Positions 10,057 through 18,327 of a stretch of DNA of 38,176 nucleotides are shown one piece after another. Source of the stretch: Acidobacteriota bacterium (GTDB taxonomy: Bacteria; Acidobacteriota; Terriglobia; Acidiferrales; UBA7541); assembly GCA_003223255.1 (NCBI GenBank), contig QHYJ01000098.1, positions 12,997 to 51,172 on the forward strand. The letters run 5' to 3'. Made by a program: the position numbers and the translations under genes. The notes under the pieces are model-generated. The model had not been told where the DNA came from. It ran no database searches and saw only the letters and a list, made by a program, of their open reading frames with translations. The number at the start of each line of letters is the position of its first letter. Position 1 is the first letter of the stretch.

Positions 10057-11751
10057 TCATTCGGCGGCTTTCTTGACTTCGGGCTTGACGGCCAGGCCGA
10101 GCTCGTCGAGTTGCCCAGGGTCTACTTCGCTGGGCGAGTCGGCCATTAGGTCCTGCGCGGCCGTGGTCTTGGCAAAGGCAATGACTTCGCGGATGGATTT
10201 TTCTCCGCTCAGAAGCATGGCAATGCGGTCGACGCCCAGGGCGATGCCGCCATGCGGCGGCGTGCCGTAGGTCAGCGCCTCGAGAAAAAAGCCAAAACGG
10301 CGGCGAAGCTGCTCTTCGCTTAAGCCAAGCGCCTTGAAGAGACGCTCCTGAATATCCTGGCGGTGAATTCGGATGCTGCCGGAGCCAAGTTCGTAGCCGT
10401 TCAGCACCAGGTCGTAGCCTTTCGAGCGCACCTCCCACGGCGCGGATTCGAGCTTTTCCAGGTCTTCGTCCACGATGCCGGTAAAAGGATGCTGCGCGCT
10501 GACCCAGGTCTTATCCGTCTCGCTCCACTCGAAGAGCGGAAAGCCGGTGATCCACAAGAATTTCCATTGCGATTTGTCGATGAGGTTGAGTGCTTCGCCC
10601 AGTTGCAAGCGCAATTGTCCGGCGATGAGCGCAGCGGCCTCCGTACCTTTGATTTGCTCCTTAGCGGAAACTGCGACCACGAGGTCGCCAGGCTTTGCGC
10701 CGCAAGCTTCGGCAAGCTTCTTCACATTTTCCGCGCCGATCATTTTCTCGACCGTGGATGTCAGCCCTTCCGGTGTCACTTTCACGAAATAGGCGCCGCG
10801 TGCTTTCAACGCTTTCGCTTTTTCCGTCAAGTCATCGAGTTGTTTGCGCGAATAGCCTGCCGCGCCCGGTGCGGCCAGCGCAAAGACGTTTCCTTCCATT
10901 TGCAGCTTCTGTTTCGCCTCTTCGGGAAAGCAACTCCTGACTTCGTGCAACTCCATGCCGAAGCGCAAATCGGGCTTGTCGCTGCCATACTTCCGAATCA
11001 CGTCCATGTACAGCATGTGCGGAAACGGCGCGGCCACTTTGATGCCCGCGACGCCGCAGGCGCGCACCATCACCGTTTCGATGACGTGAAAAATGTCTTC
11101 CTGGCGCGGGAAAGACATCTCCAGATCCAGCTGTGTAAATTCCGGCTGGCGGTCGGCGCGCAAATCTTCGTCGCGAAAGCAGCGCACGATCTGGAAATAC
11201 TTGTCGAATCCCGAGATCATCAGGATCTGTTTGAACAGATAATCGCGCGCGCCTTCCGGCGTCGAGCGCGTGAGCATGGGCGTTTCCACTTCAATGAAGC
11301 CCAGTTCGTCCATCACTTTGCGCATTTCCAGAATGATTTTGTGGCGCAGCGCGAGGTTGCGGTGCGGCTTCGGCCGGCGCAGGTCGAGATAGCGGAAGCG
11401 CAGCCGCGTCTCTTCGGCAGCGTTAATTTCTTCTTCGATGGCAAACGGCGGCGTCTTGGCATTGTTCAGAGTATGCAGCTTCATGGCCACCAATTCAATT
11501 TCGCCGCTGGCCAGCTCGGGATTCGCTTTCTGGCGCTTGACGATTTTGCCTTCGACGGCAACTACGAATTCACTGCGCACTTGCTCGGCTTTAGCGTGGG
11601 CCGCAGCTTGCCTCTCTTTGTTGAACACCACCTGCACAAGGCCGGTGCGGCGATGCACCCAGCCCATGACGATGGCGTCGCGGCCTTCATCCTTGGCGCG
11701 CAGTTCGCCACAGTAGTGTGTGCGCTTCAAGTTGCCAAGCAAATCCAGCAA
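10057..11751 (-). CDS. aspS: Aspartyl-tRNA synthetase with two missing conserved blocks
   Basis: Class IIb synthetase that charges tRNA-Asp (or tRNA-Asp/Asn) with aspartate. Class II motif 1 (GFIEVETPML), motif 2 (FRDEDLRADRQPEFTQ) and motif 3 (GIALGVDRIAMLL) are present, as is the GAD insertion domain. The N-terminal OB-fold anticodon domain jumps from GWVHRR to TGLVQVVFNKE. From memory of the family, about 14 residues (the RDHGG...DLRDR part) are missing there. After GARDYL the protein goes directly to FKQILM, lacking about 19 residues that normally include QSPQ, which contacts the aspartate/adenylate. Total length is 564 against roughly 590-600 for bacterial relatives. Both gaps keep the frame. 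It may be a real deletion variant, a non-canonical paralogue or an assembly fault. Confidence 0.9.
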   Translation of the reverse strand: MLDLLGNLKRTHYCGELRAKDEGRDAIVMGWVHRRTGLVQVVFNKERQAAAHAKAEQVRSEFVVAVEGKIVKRQKANPELASGEIELVAMKLHTLNNAKTPPFAIEEEINAAEETRLRFRYLDLRRPKPHRNLALRHKIILEMRKVMDELGFIEVETPMLTRSTPEGARDYLFKQILMISGFDKYFQIVRCFRDEDLRADRQPEFTQLDLEMSFPRQEDIFHVIETVMVRACGVAGIKVAAPFPHMLYMDVIRKYGSDKPDLRFGMELHEVRSCFPEEAKQKLQMEGNVFALAAPGAAGYSRKQLDDLTEKAKALKARGAYFVKVTPEGLTSTVEKMIGAENVKKLAEACGAKPGDLVVAVSAKEQIKGTEAAALIAGQLRLQLGEALNLIDKSQWKFLWITGFPLFEWSETDKTWVSAQHPFTGIVDEDLEKLESAPWEVRSKGYDLVLNGYELGSGSIRIHRQDIQERLFKALGLSEEQLRRRFGFFLEALTYGTPPHGGIALGVDRIAMLLSGEKSIREVIAFAKTTAAQDLMADSPSEVDPGQLDELGLAVKPEVKKAAE

Positions 11752-11757
11752 GTCTCC

Positions 11758-11830
11758 GTCGTCTCCCGTGGCACAGGCGCTCGTGCCTGTACCCTGTTAC
11801 TTGTAGTGGCGGGTCTTTAGACCCGCGCTT
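11758..11830. repeat. Interspersed hairpin repeat (family R1) upstream of aspS
   Basis: The spacer between aspS and hisS contains a near-perfect hairpin, GCGGGTCTTTAGACCCGC at 11809-11826, preceded by TTGTAGTG, and a second small inverted pair (GGCAC at 11770, GTGCC at 11783). The same GGTCTTTAGACC core and the TTGTAG(G)GGCGGG context recur in the rpoA-rplQ spacer near 37400-37446. On the + strand the hairpin is followed by a T-rich tract, but both neighbouring genes run leftward, so it does not look like their terminator. Confidence 0.6.
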
Positions 11831-11883
11831 TTTCTTTGCCCTTCCCCGATGAGCAGTGCGCTATAAGGCGACAACCCCGCAAT

Positions 11884-11914
11884 TGTCATCCCGAGCGATG
11901 CGAGGGGTCTGCTT
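11884..11914. repeat. Interspersed repeat (family R2) overlapping the hisS 3' end
   Basis: The stretch starting TGTCATCCCGAGCGATGCG and ending in GAGGGGTCTGC belongs to a repeat family seen again at 15030-15057, 22929-22960, 23196-23226 and, as a full palindrome, 24565-24657. Shared features are GTCATYCCG at one edge and GCGAGG(A/G) further in. The hisS stop codon (11886-11888) lies inside this unit. Confidence 0.6.
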
Positions 11915-13235
11915 TTGCTTTCTCGCCTTTGAGAAAATCAACCAAATGCGACTCGGCCAATTTGATCTGTTCGCCCGTCGCCAGCGTCTTCAGCGTCCAC
12001 TGGCCGCTCGCCACTTCATTATCGCCGAGAATCAGCGCGTAACGCGCACGCAATTTGTCTGCCTGGCCCAGCGCTTTGCCGAATTTCTGCTCCGCCGGAG
12101 GAAGCTCGATGCGGAGACCAGCCGCTCGCAAATTCTCCGCCGCGCGAATGGCCGTAGCGTAAGCTTTCTCGCCCATCCAGGCGATATACACGTCGCGCCC
12201 CTGAGGCGCGGGCGCTTTACCGGCTTCCTGCAGCGAGAGGATCAGGCGGTCTTCGCCGATGGCGAAGCCCGTTGCTCGCGTTGGCGGGCCGCCGAGCAAT
12301 TCCATCAGCCCGTCGTAACGTCCGCCGCCGCAGACGGCATTTTGCGAGCCCAATCCTTTCGCGGTAATTTCGAAAGTCGCCCGCGAATAGTAGTCCAGTC
12401 CTCGAACCAAACGCCAGTTCTCACGGTATTTCACGCCGCGCAGCTCAAGCTCTTTTTTCACGCCGCGATAGTTCTCGGCACATTCTTCGCACAGGTGCTC
12501 GGCGATGTGCGGCATTCCTTCGATGAGTTTCTGTTCATTTTCGAGCTTCGAGTCGAGCACGCGCAGGGGATTGGTCTCGATGCGCCGCTGGCTGTCCGGC
12601 CCGAGCCTGTCCTTCACTTTCCGCAGCTCGGCGCGAAGCCGCTCCACATATATCGGCCGGCACTTCTTGTCGCCAATGCAGTTGATGTCCAGTTGAACGC
12701 CTTCCAGGCCCAAGCGCTCGAAAAACTTCATCACCATTTCGATCAATTCGGCGTCGATGGCGGGCGCGTCGGAACCGCCCAACACTTCTGCGTCAATCTG
12801 ATAGAACTGGCGATAGCGCCCCTTTTGCGGCCTCTCGCGCCGAAACATCGGCCCGATGGTGTACAGTTTCACCGGCTGTGGCAGTTGCTGCATTCCGTTC
12901 TCAAGGTAGGCCCTCGACACCGATGCGGTCGCCTCCGGCCGCAAGCTTATGGAGGTTTCATCGCGGTCCTCAAAGCTGTACATCTCTTTTGAGACGACGT
13001 CAGTCTCTAGACCAATCGACCGAGCAAACAAGTCTGTTGTCTCGAAGATTGGCAGGCGAATCTCGCCGAAGCCGTAGGAGGCAAAGACCTCCTGCGCGAT
13101 TTGCTCCACGCGATGCCACAGCGCCGTTTCCGGCGGCAACAAATCGCGCGTACCCTTGATGGCCTGGAACTTGCGGCGTTCTTCTTTAGGCTGAGGCTTC
13201 TCACCGAAGCCTTTTTTGGCTGCTGCTTCGCTCAC
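11886..13235 (-). CDS. hisS: Histidyl-tRNA synthetase
   Basis: Class IIa synthetase that charges tRNA-His. The 449-residue product begins with a lysine-rich leader and then FQAIKGTRDLLPPE, the family's usual entry. Motif 2 contains MFRRERPQKGRYRQFYQ, the histidine-A loop reads LVRGLDYYSRATFE and the Gly-rich motif GGGRYDGL is present. SLRPEATAS stands where RPEGT is usual. The anticodon-binding domain covers about residues 340-435. The GTG start at 13235 overlaps the stop codon of the upstream carbonic-anhydrase-like gene (GTGA, 4 bases), so the two are probably translated together. The last residues (PSHRSG) and the TGA lie within an interspersed repeat, so the original C-terminus may have been different. 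Confidence 0.97.
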   Translation of the reverse strand: MSEAAAKKGFGEKPQPKEERRKFQAIKGTRDLLPPETALWHRVEQIAQEVFASYGFGEIRLPIFETTDLFARSIGLETDVVSKEMYSFEDRDETSISLRPEATASVSRAYLENGMQQLPQPVKLYTIGPMFRRERPQKGRYRQFYQIDAEVLGGSDAPAIDAELIEMVMKFFERLGLEGVQLDINCIGDKKCRPIYVERLRAELRKVKDRLGPDSQRRIETNPLRVLDSKLENEQKLIEGMPHIAEHLCEECAENYRGVKKELELRGVKYRENWRLVRGLDYYSRATFEITAKGLGSQNAVCGGGRYDGLMELLGGPPTRATGFAIGEDRLILSLQEAGKAPAPQGRDVYIAWMGEKAYATAIRAAENLRAAGLRIELPPAEQKFGKALGQADKLRARYALILGDNEVASGQWTLKTLATGEQIKLAESHLVDFLKGEKAKADPSHRSG

Positions 13236-13858
13236 GCGGTAGGTTCCTCACGATAAATTTCTTTGTATCCGACGTAGCGCTGGGCGTAAGCATCGATGGT
13301 GTGCTTCTCAATTTCCCGCAGTGGCCGCTTCACTTTTCCGGGTGAGCCCATCACTAAACTGCCCGGAGGAATCTTCGTGCCCTCGGGCACCAGCGTGCCC
13401 GCGGCGACGATGCTGCCGTGGCCAATCACCACGCCATTCAGAATGACGGCGCCCATGCCAATCAAGCAGCGCGACTCGATGGTGCAGCCGTGCAGCGTCA
13501 CGGAATGGCCAATGGTGACGTCGTCGCCAAGAACCAGCGGATGCTCGTCGCGCATCACGTGGAGCACGCAGCCGTCCTGAATATTCGTGCGCGCGCCGAT
13601 GCGAATGTGATGCACGTCGCCGCGAATCACCGAGCACGGCCACACGCTCGAATCCTCGCCGATCACCACGTCGCCAATAATCACCGCCGCCGGGTCAATG
13701 TACGCGGAAGGCGCAATCTGCGGGTGCTTGCCGCGATACGGCCGGATGTCAGGTGCGCGTCTCAAGGTGGTTGTCACTTCTAAGTGGTAAGTCCTAGTTT
13801 TCGGACTACTGGATTTTCGTTTCAGTTGCCAATCGGGATCGCTTCGCGGCAATTTCAT
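13232..13858 (-). CDS. Gamma-carbonic-anhydrase-like hexapeptide-repeat protein
   Basis: Left-handed beta-helix trimer of the gamma-carbonic anhydrase/YrdA group. Core motifs are IGDVVIGEDSSVWPCSVIRGD, TNIQDGCVLHV and VTIGHSVTLHGC; the three histidines in these last two match the zinc ligands of the family. Whether it hydrates CO2 or binds another ligand cannot be told. The start is uncertain. ATG 13858 gives 208 residues; GTG 13777 and TTG 13765 give about 177-181, nearer the family core. None has a clear ribosome site. The frame stays open up to 14137 through an interspersed repeat, and that part looks non-coding. The TGA overlaps the hisS GTG start, which supports a two-gene unit. Confidence 0.9.
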   Translation of the reverse strand: MKLPRSDPDWQLKRKSSSPKTRTYHLEVTTTLRRAPDIRPYRGKHPQIAPSAYIDPAAVIIGDVVIGEDSSVWPCSVIRGDVHHIRIGARTNIQDGCVLHVMRDEHPLVLGDDVTIGHSVTLHGCTIESRCLIGMGAVILNGVVIGHGSIVAAGTLVPEGTKIPPGSLVMGSPGKVKRPLREIEKHTIDAYAQRYVGYKEIYREEPTA

Positions 13859-13861
13859 TGC

Positions 13862-13920
13862 GTAGGCACGATACATGGTGCGCCCACAGGCAACGAACGG
13901 GGCAAGCCCCGCACCTACCT
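13862..13920. repeat. Interspersed hairpin repeat (family R1) upstream of the carbonic-anhydrase-like gene
   Basis: A compound inverted repeat: outer arms GTAGGCAC (13862-13869) and GCACCTAC (13911-13918) enclose an inner hairpin CGGGGCAAGCCCCG (13898-13911). The GGGGC...GCCCC core also occurs at 37382-37398. The spacer between mrp and the carbonic-anhydrase-like gene is therefore partly repeat-derived. Confidence 0.6.
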
Positions 13921-13963
13921 GCACGGGAATCCAGCTTCCGCGAATCAAGCCAACATAACATCC

Positions 13964-14110
13964 ATGCCCGGAACTGACAAGAAACGCGCCGACCAGCCGC
14001 AAGTCACTTTGGACCATCTTGAAGAAGCAAAATATTATGTCCTTCAGGGTCGTGAAGTACCGCTCACTGAGACTCCGAGTGCACCAGGCGGTTCGGACCG
14101 ATGGCCGTGA
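13964..14110 (+). CDS. Candidate small hydrophilic protein (48 residues), doubtful
   Basis: ATG frame of 49 codons between mrp and the carbonic-anhydrase-like gene, on the opposite strand to both. The product starts MPGTDKKRADQPQVTLDH, continues with LEEAKYYVLQGREVPLTE and ends PGGSDRWP. The composition is protein-like (charged, with an amphipathic stretch), but no ribosome site precedes it and third codon positions are less GC-rich than in neighbours. A +1 frame would continue as DGRDGLLQIGNLKEKGLD to a TAG at 14156, so the 3' end may be altered. Family not recognised. Confidence 0.3.
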   Translation: MPGTDKKRADQPQVTLDHLEEAKYYVLQGREVPLTETPSAPGGSDRWP

Positions 14111-14152
14111 CGGCCTCCTGCAGATCGGGAACCTCAAAGAAAAGGGCTTGGA

Positions 14153-14995
14153 CTAGTCAATCTGGAATGAAGGCCCGCCGATACTGCCGGCAACCTCGTC
14201 GAGGCGCTTCGCCACTGCGCGCGCCACAATGTACAGGCTCTTCGCTCCCGCGCCATCTTCGCCGAGCGCCGCAACCGGCCGGCCCGTATCTCCGCCAACC
14301 CGAATGCGTGGATCGATTTCAATTTCGCCGAGCATCGGCACACCGTACGCGATCGCGGTCTTCGAGCCTTCGCCGTGCCCGAAAATGTCCACGGGCTTGC
14401 CGCAGTGTGGGCACATGAACGTGCTCATGTTTTCCACCACGCCGAGCACTTCTACGTTCACCTGGCGAAACATTTCTATCGCTTTGCGCACATCCGCGAG
14501 CGCCACAATCGACGGCGTCGTAACCACCACCGCCCCCGTCACCGCCACGGTTTGAATCAGCGTCAACTGCACATCGCCTGTGCCCGGCGGCAGATCGATG
14601 ATCAGGTAATCCAGCTCGCCCCATTCCACGCTGCGCAGGAACTGCGTGATCACGCCGTGCAGCATCGGCCCGCGCCAGATCATCGGCTTGTCCCCGGGAT
14701 TCAGCAGGCCCATCGAGATCATTTTCAAGCCCTGCGATTGCACGGGAATGATGTGCCGGTCCGCCGTGGCCTGCGGCTCTTTGGTGGTGCCAAGCATGAT
14801 CGGCACGTTCGGGCCGTACACATCCGCGTCGAGCAAACCAACTTTATGGCCGAGCTTCGCCAGCGCCAGCGCCAGATTCACCGCGACCGTGGTTTTTCCC
14901 ACGCCGCCTTTGCCGCTGGCAATGGCGACGAGGTTTTTCACGCCAGGAATCGGCTGGCGTTCGGGCATCTGCGGGGGTGCTGGGCCTGGTGGCAT
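14153..14995 (-). CDS. mrp: Mrp/ApbC-family iron-sulfur cluster carrier ATPase
   Basis: P-loop ATPase of the Mrp/NBP35/ApbC group, which binds a bridging [4Fe-4S] cluster and delivers it to target proteins. The deviant Walker A SGKGGVGKTT is at about residues 27-36. DADVYGPNVP, IWRGPM and DYLIIDLPPGTGD (Walker B) follow, then ENMSTFMCPHCGK with the CxxC pair that holds the shared cluster. This copy lacks the N-terminal DUF59/MIP18 domain found in longer ApbC proteins and starts instead with a short Pro-rich leader (MPPGPAPPQMPERQPIPG). The ATG at 14995 has GAGGAGA about 12 bases upstream. 280 residues, ending in TAG, which shows that TAG is an ordinary stop codon here. Confidence 0.95.
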   Translation of the reverse strand: MPPGPAPPQMPERQPIPGVKNLVAIASGKGGVGKTTVAVNLALALAKLGHKVGLLDADVYGPNVPIMLGTTKEPQATADRHIIPVQSQGLKMISMGLLNPGDKPMIWRGPMLHGVITQFLRSVEWGELDYLIIDLPPGTGDVQLTLIQTVAVTGAVVVTTPSIVALADVRKAIEMFRQVNVEVLGVVENMSTFMCPHCGKPVDIFGHGEGSKTAIAYGVPMLGEIEIDPRIRVGGDTGRPVAALGEDGAGAKSLYIVARAVAKRLDEVAGSIGGPSFQID

Positions 14996-15027
14996 GGTTT
15001 ACGTTTTTCTCCTCAAAACTTAAAGCC

Positions 15028-15168
15028 TGGTCATTCCGCGCGTAGCGAGGAATCGCGGCTCTATTTCAACGCGGCATAAACTCGATGGATTCAGCCTAAC
15101 TCATCACGCGCTTTTCGAGTTTCGCTTTTCGAATTTCCAGTTTCTAATTTCGGATTTCGAGTTCCATC
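15028..15168. repeat. Interspersed repeats between mrp and secA
   Basis: Two kinds of repeat fill this spacer. GTCATTCCGCGCGTAGCGAG begins at 15030 and resembles the family R2 units at 11884, 22929, 23196 and 24565. A degenerate TTTCGA/AATTTC tract (15112-15168) resembles low-complexity TTTCG-rich stretches at 24713-24748 and 25083-25172. The second element ends at the last codons of secA. Confidence 0.5.
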
Positions 15169-15170
15169 GT

Positions 15171-18143
15171 TTACGCGCCGTGGCATTTCTTGTACTTTTT
15201 TCCCGACCCGCACGGGCAAGGATCGTTCCGGCCCACTTTCGCGCCCGCGCGCACGGGTTTCGGCGCTTCCGCCTGCGCGGGACCCGTCTGATATTGCAAA
15301 TTTTGCTGCTGTCGCTGTTGCCGGCGCTCCATTTCCCGCGCGAATCCGGGCAAATTTTCCGGCGGTTCCTCGCTCGCTCGCGCAGCCGCACTGGCGACGG
15401 CCGCAGCCGCAGCGCTGGGAGGCTGGCGCGGCGGCTCGCGTCGCGGCTCGCGCGCTTGCGGTGCTTCGCCCTGCTGCAACTGAATGTGGTAGAGATAGCG
15501 GATCGTTTCATTATCGATGCGCGCCATCATGTCTTCAAAAAGCACGAACGCTTCTTTCTTGAACTCGACGAGCGGGTCCTTCTGCCCATACCCGCGCAAG
15601 CCGATGCCTTCCTTCAAGTGGTCGAGCGAGAGCAAATGGTCTTTCCACTGCGAATCGACCACGTCGAGAATGATGCGACGCTCGAGCCAGCGCATCAGCT
15701 CCCCGCCAAATTGCTTTTCCTTTTCCTCGTAGCGCTTCGTGACGGCCGCCACTGCAGCTTCCATGAGTTCATCGTGACCCACGGAACCGGGATCGACGCC
15801 CGCGGCTTTCATGTCGATGCCAAACTGCGCGTTCGTTTCCGCCAGGAACTGCGCGGTATTCCACTGAGCGGGGTGTTGCTCGCGTGGACAATAGGTCTCC
15901 ACCAGCTCGCGCACAAGGTCTTCCGCGATTTCCAGCACGTAATCGCGCTGATCTTTTCCTTCCAGCGCGGACCGCCGGATCGCGTAAATCGTCTCGCGCT
16001 GCTTGTTCATCACATCGTCGTACTCAAGCAAATGTTTGCGGGCGTCGAAGTTCTGCGCTTCCACGCCCTTCTGCGCTTCCTCGATGCGTTTCGAGACCAT
16101 TCTCGACTCGATGGGCACGCCTTCGGTCATACCCAGGCGATACATCAGCTGCTTCACGCGCTCGCCGCCAAAAATGCGCGCCAAATCATCTTCAAGCGAA
16201 ATGAAGAACCGCGACGAACCTGGATCGCCCTGACGACCGGCGCGCCCGCGCAACTGATTGTCAATGCGCCGCGCCTCGTGGCGCTCGGTGCCAAGAATGT
16301 GCAGCCCGCCGAGCGCCACCACTTCATCGTGCTCCGCTTTGCACTGTTCGGCGAACTGGTCGTACACGGGCTTCCACTGGTCGAAGGGCACTTGAAAAAT
16401 CTTCCCTTCGTGCTGAAACAAGACCATTTGCACGCCGGGTTGCGCGCCGTTGCCATCCGCCGAATCCGCTCCGATGACTGCAGGCGCCGACGCATAAGGT
16501 ATGGCGAGCTTGTTCTTCAGAAAATATTCGCGAGTCATCTGCTCGGGATTACCGCCAAGCAAAATGTCTGTGCCGCGCCCGGCCATGTTGGTCGCCACGG
16601 TGACTCCGCCTTTGCGTCCCGCCTGCGCCACGACGCGTGACTCGCGCTCATGCTGCTTCGCGTTCAAGACCTGGTGCGGGATTCCGGCCTTCTTCAGTAA
16701 TTCCGAAACTTTTTCCGATTTCTCGATGGAAATCGTACCTACCAGCACGGGCTGCCCGCGCTCGTGATAGTGCCGAATGCCGTTGGCCAGTGAATTGTCT
16801 TCCTGCAGGATGCCGTTGACCACCGCGTGAAGCTTTTCGTTTTCCGTGCGGTAAATCACGTCGGGAGCTTCGATGCGGATCAGCGGCCGGTTCGTCGGAA
16901 TAACCGTCACGTCAAGTTTGTAAATCTTGCCGAATTCCGCGGCCTCCGTCTCCGCCGTTCCCGTCATGCCGGAAAGTTTTTTGTACATGCGGAAGTAATT
17001 CTGGAACGTGATGGTCGCAAGAGTCTGGTTCTCGCGCTCGATCTTCACGTTTTCCTTGGCTTCCACGGCCTGGTGCAAACCATCCGACCAGCGGCGGCCC
17101 GGCATCTGGCGCCCGGTGAATTCATCGACGATGATCACTTCGCCGTCTTTCACCACGTAATCCACGTCTTTCTTATACAGGGTGTGCGCGCGCAGCGCCT
17201 GATAGACGTGGTGAATGGACTCCATGTGTGCAGGGTCGTACAAATTGCCCAGGCCCAGCATGCGCTCGCACTTGCTCACGCCTTCTTCGGTGAGCGTGGC
17301 CTGACGATGCTTTTCGTCGATGGTGTAGTCGATTTCCTGAATGAGCTTGGGGATGATTTTGTCGATTTTGGCGTACTTGTCTGTGGACTCTTCCGACGGA
17401 CCGGAAATAATCAGCGGCGTGCGCGCCTCGTCAATCAAAATGGAGTCCACTTCGTCAACGATGGAGAAGTGGTGCCCGCGTTGCACGCACTGCGCCAGGT
17501 CGTACTTCATATTGTCGCGCAGGTAGTCGAACCCAAACTCGTTGTTGGTGCCGTAGGTGATGTCCGCGACGTACGCCGCGCGGCGCTGGTCGTCATCCAA
17601 GTCGTGCACGATTACGCCGACCGTCAACCCCAGCGCTTTGTACAGCGGGCTCATCCATTCCGCGTCGCGCCGTGCCAGGTAATCATTCACCGTGACGATG
17701 TGCACGCCCCGCCCCGCGAGCGCATTCAAAACCGCGGGCAGCGTGGCCACGAGCGTCTTGCCTTCGCCTGTCTTCATCTCCGCAATCTTGCCTTCGTGCA
17801 GCACGATGCCGCCGATCAGCTGCACGTCGAAATGGCGCATGTTCAGGAAGCGCCGGCCCGCTTCGCGCGCCAGGGCAAACGCGGGCACGATCATCGGCTC
17901 CAGCACGGCCTGCAGCTTTTGCTGGTAATCAGCCTCGCCGGGGTCGGCGTCCTTCAACTGCTCCTGGACCTGCTTTCGCAGCTCCGCAAAGCGCGTCTTG
18001 AAATCCGCATCGCCGAGCGATTGCATTTCCGGTTCGCGGGCGTTAATCGCTGCGATGACCGGCTGCAGTTTCTTGATGTCGCGCTCGTGCTTGGTGCCGA
18101 TAAACCAAGCGATCAAATTATCGAGAAATTTTGCCGCGTCCAT
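15171..18143 (-). CDS. secA: Protein translocase subunit SecA
   Basis: Cytoplasmic motor ATPase that pushes preproteins through SecYEG. From ATG 18143 the protein has 990 residues; an upstream in-frame start near 18221 would add 26 residues without family support. MKTGEGKTL (Walker A) and IVDEVDSIL (Walker B) belong to NBD1. The cross-linking domain follows, then NBD2 with [13 protein letters not shown] and [10 protein letters not shown], the helical scaffold and wing domains, and an Ala/Pro/Arg/Gln-rich linker. The C-terminus carries the SEC-C zinc motif [16 protein letters not shown], which binds SecB or ribosomes. A variable insert near residue 580 ([16 protein letters not shown]) lies between NBD2 motifs, as in other non-proteobacterial SecA proteins. 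Single gene with its own spacer. Confidence 0.97.
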   Translation of the reverse strand: MDAAKFLDNLIAWFIGTKHERDIKKLQPVIAAINAREPEMQSLGDADFKTRFAELRKQVQEQLKDADPGEADYQQKLQAVLEPMIVPAFALAREAGRRFLNMRHFDVQLIGGIVLHEGKIAEMKTGEGKTLVATLPAVLNALAGRGVHIVTVNDYLARRDAEWMSPLYKALGLTVGVIVHDLDDDQRRAAYVADITYGTNNEFGFDYLRDNMKYDLAQCVQRGHHFSIVDEVDSILIDEARTPLIISGPSEESTDKYAKIDKIIPKLIQEIDYTIDEKHRQATLTEEGVSKCERMLGLGNLYDPAHMESIHHVYQALRAHTLYKKDVDYVVKDGEVIIVDEFTGRQMPGRRWSDGLHQAVEAKENVKIERENQTLATITFQNYFRMYKKLSGMTGTAETEAAEFGKIYKLDVTVIPTNRPLIRIEAPDVIYRTENEKLHAVVNGILQEDNSLANGIRHYHERGQPVLVGTISIEKSEKVSELLKKAGIPHQVLNAKQHERESRVVAQAGRKGGVTVATNMAGRGTDILLGGNPEQMTREYFLKNKLAIPYASAPAVIGADSADGNGAQPGVQMVLFQHEGKIFQVPFDQWKPVYDQFAEQCKAEHDEVVALGGLHILGTERHEARRIDNQLRGRAGRQGDPGSSRFFISLEDDLARIFGGERVKQLMYRLGMTEGVPIESRMVSKRIEEAQKGVEAQNFDARKHLLEYDDVMNKQRETIYAIRRSALEGKDQRDYVLEIAEDLVRELVETYCPREQHPAQWNTAQFLAETNAQFGIDMKAAGVDPGSVGHDELMEAAVAAVTKRYEEKEKQFGGELMRWLERRIILDVVDSQWKDHLLSLDHLKEGIGLRGYGQKDPLVEFKKEAFVLFEDMMARIDNETIRYLYHIQLQQGEAPQAREPRREPPRQPPSAAAAAVASAAARASEEPPENLPGFAREMERRQQRQQQNLQYQTGPAQAEAPKPVRAGAKVGRNDPCPCGSGKKYKKCHGA

Positions 18144-18327
18144 GAATGGTTCCGCAATTCCCCGGCGGTCTTCGCTGCAGCAGACTCCGAAAGGCCGCTG
18201 CAACGCCGCAAGCGTAAACAACCCATTCTAACTGGTTGGGCGCGGGTGGGCAAAGAAGCGAAAGAGGGTGCGAGATATCACTCCGGCGAATGCGAATACC
18301 AAGCTACAAGAAGCGCTACCAGAAGTA

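Noticed and set aside
8304-10076. Open frame of 590 codons on the + strand opposite mutL
   Set aside because: It lies antisense to MutL and the small membrane gene, has Arg/Gln/His/Phe-rich composition typical of mirrored GC-rich coding DNA, and matches no family.
10363-11820. Open frame of 485 codons on the + strand opposite aspS
   Set aside because: Mirror frame of AspRS with His/Phe/Arg-rich composition; no family.
11809-11840. Hairpin plus T-rich tract as an intrinsic terminator on the + strand
   Set aside because: No + strand gene ends there; the stem is shared with other interspersed repeats.
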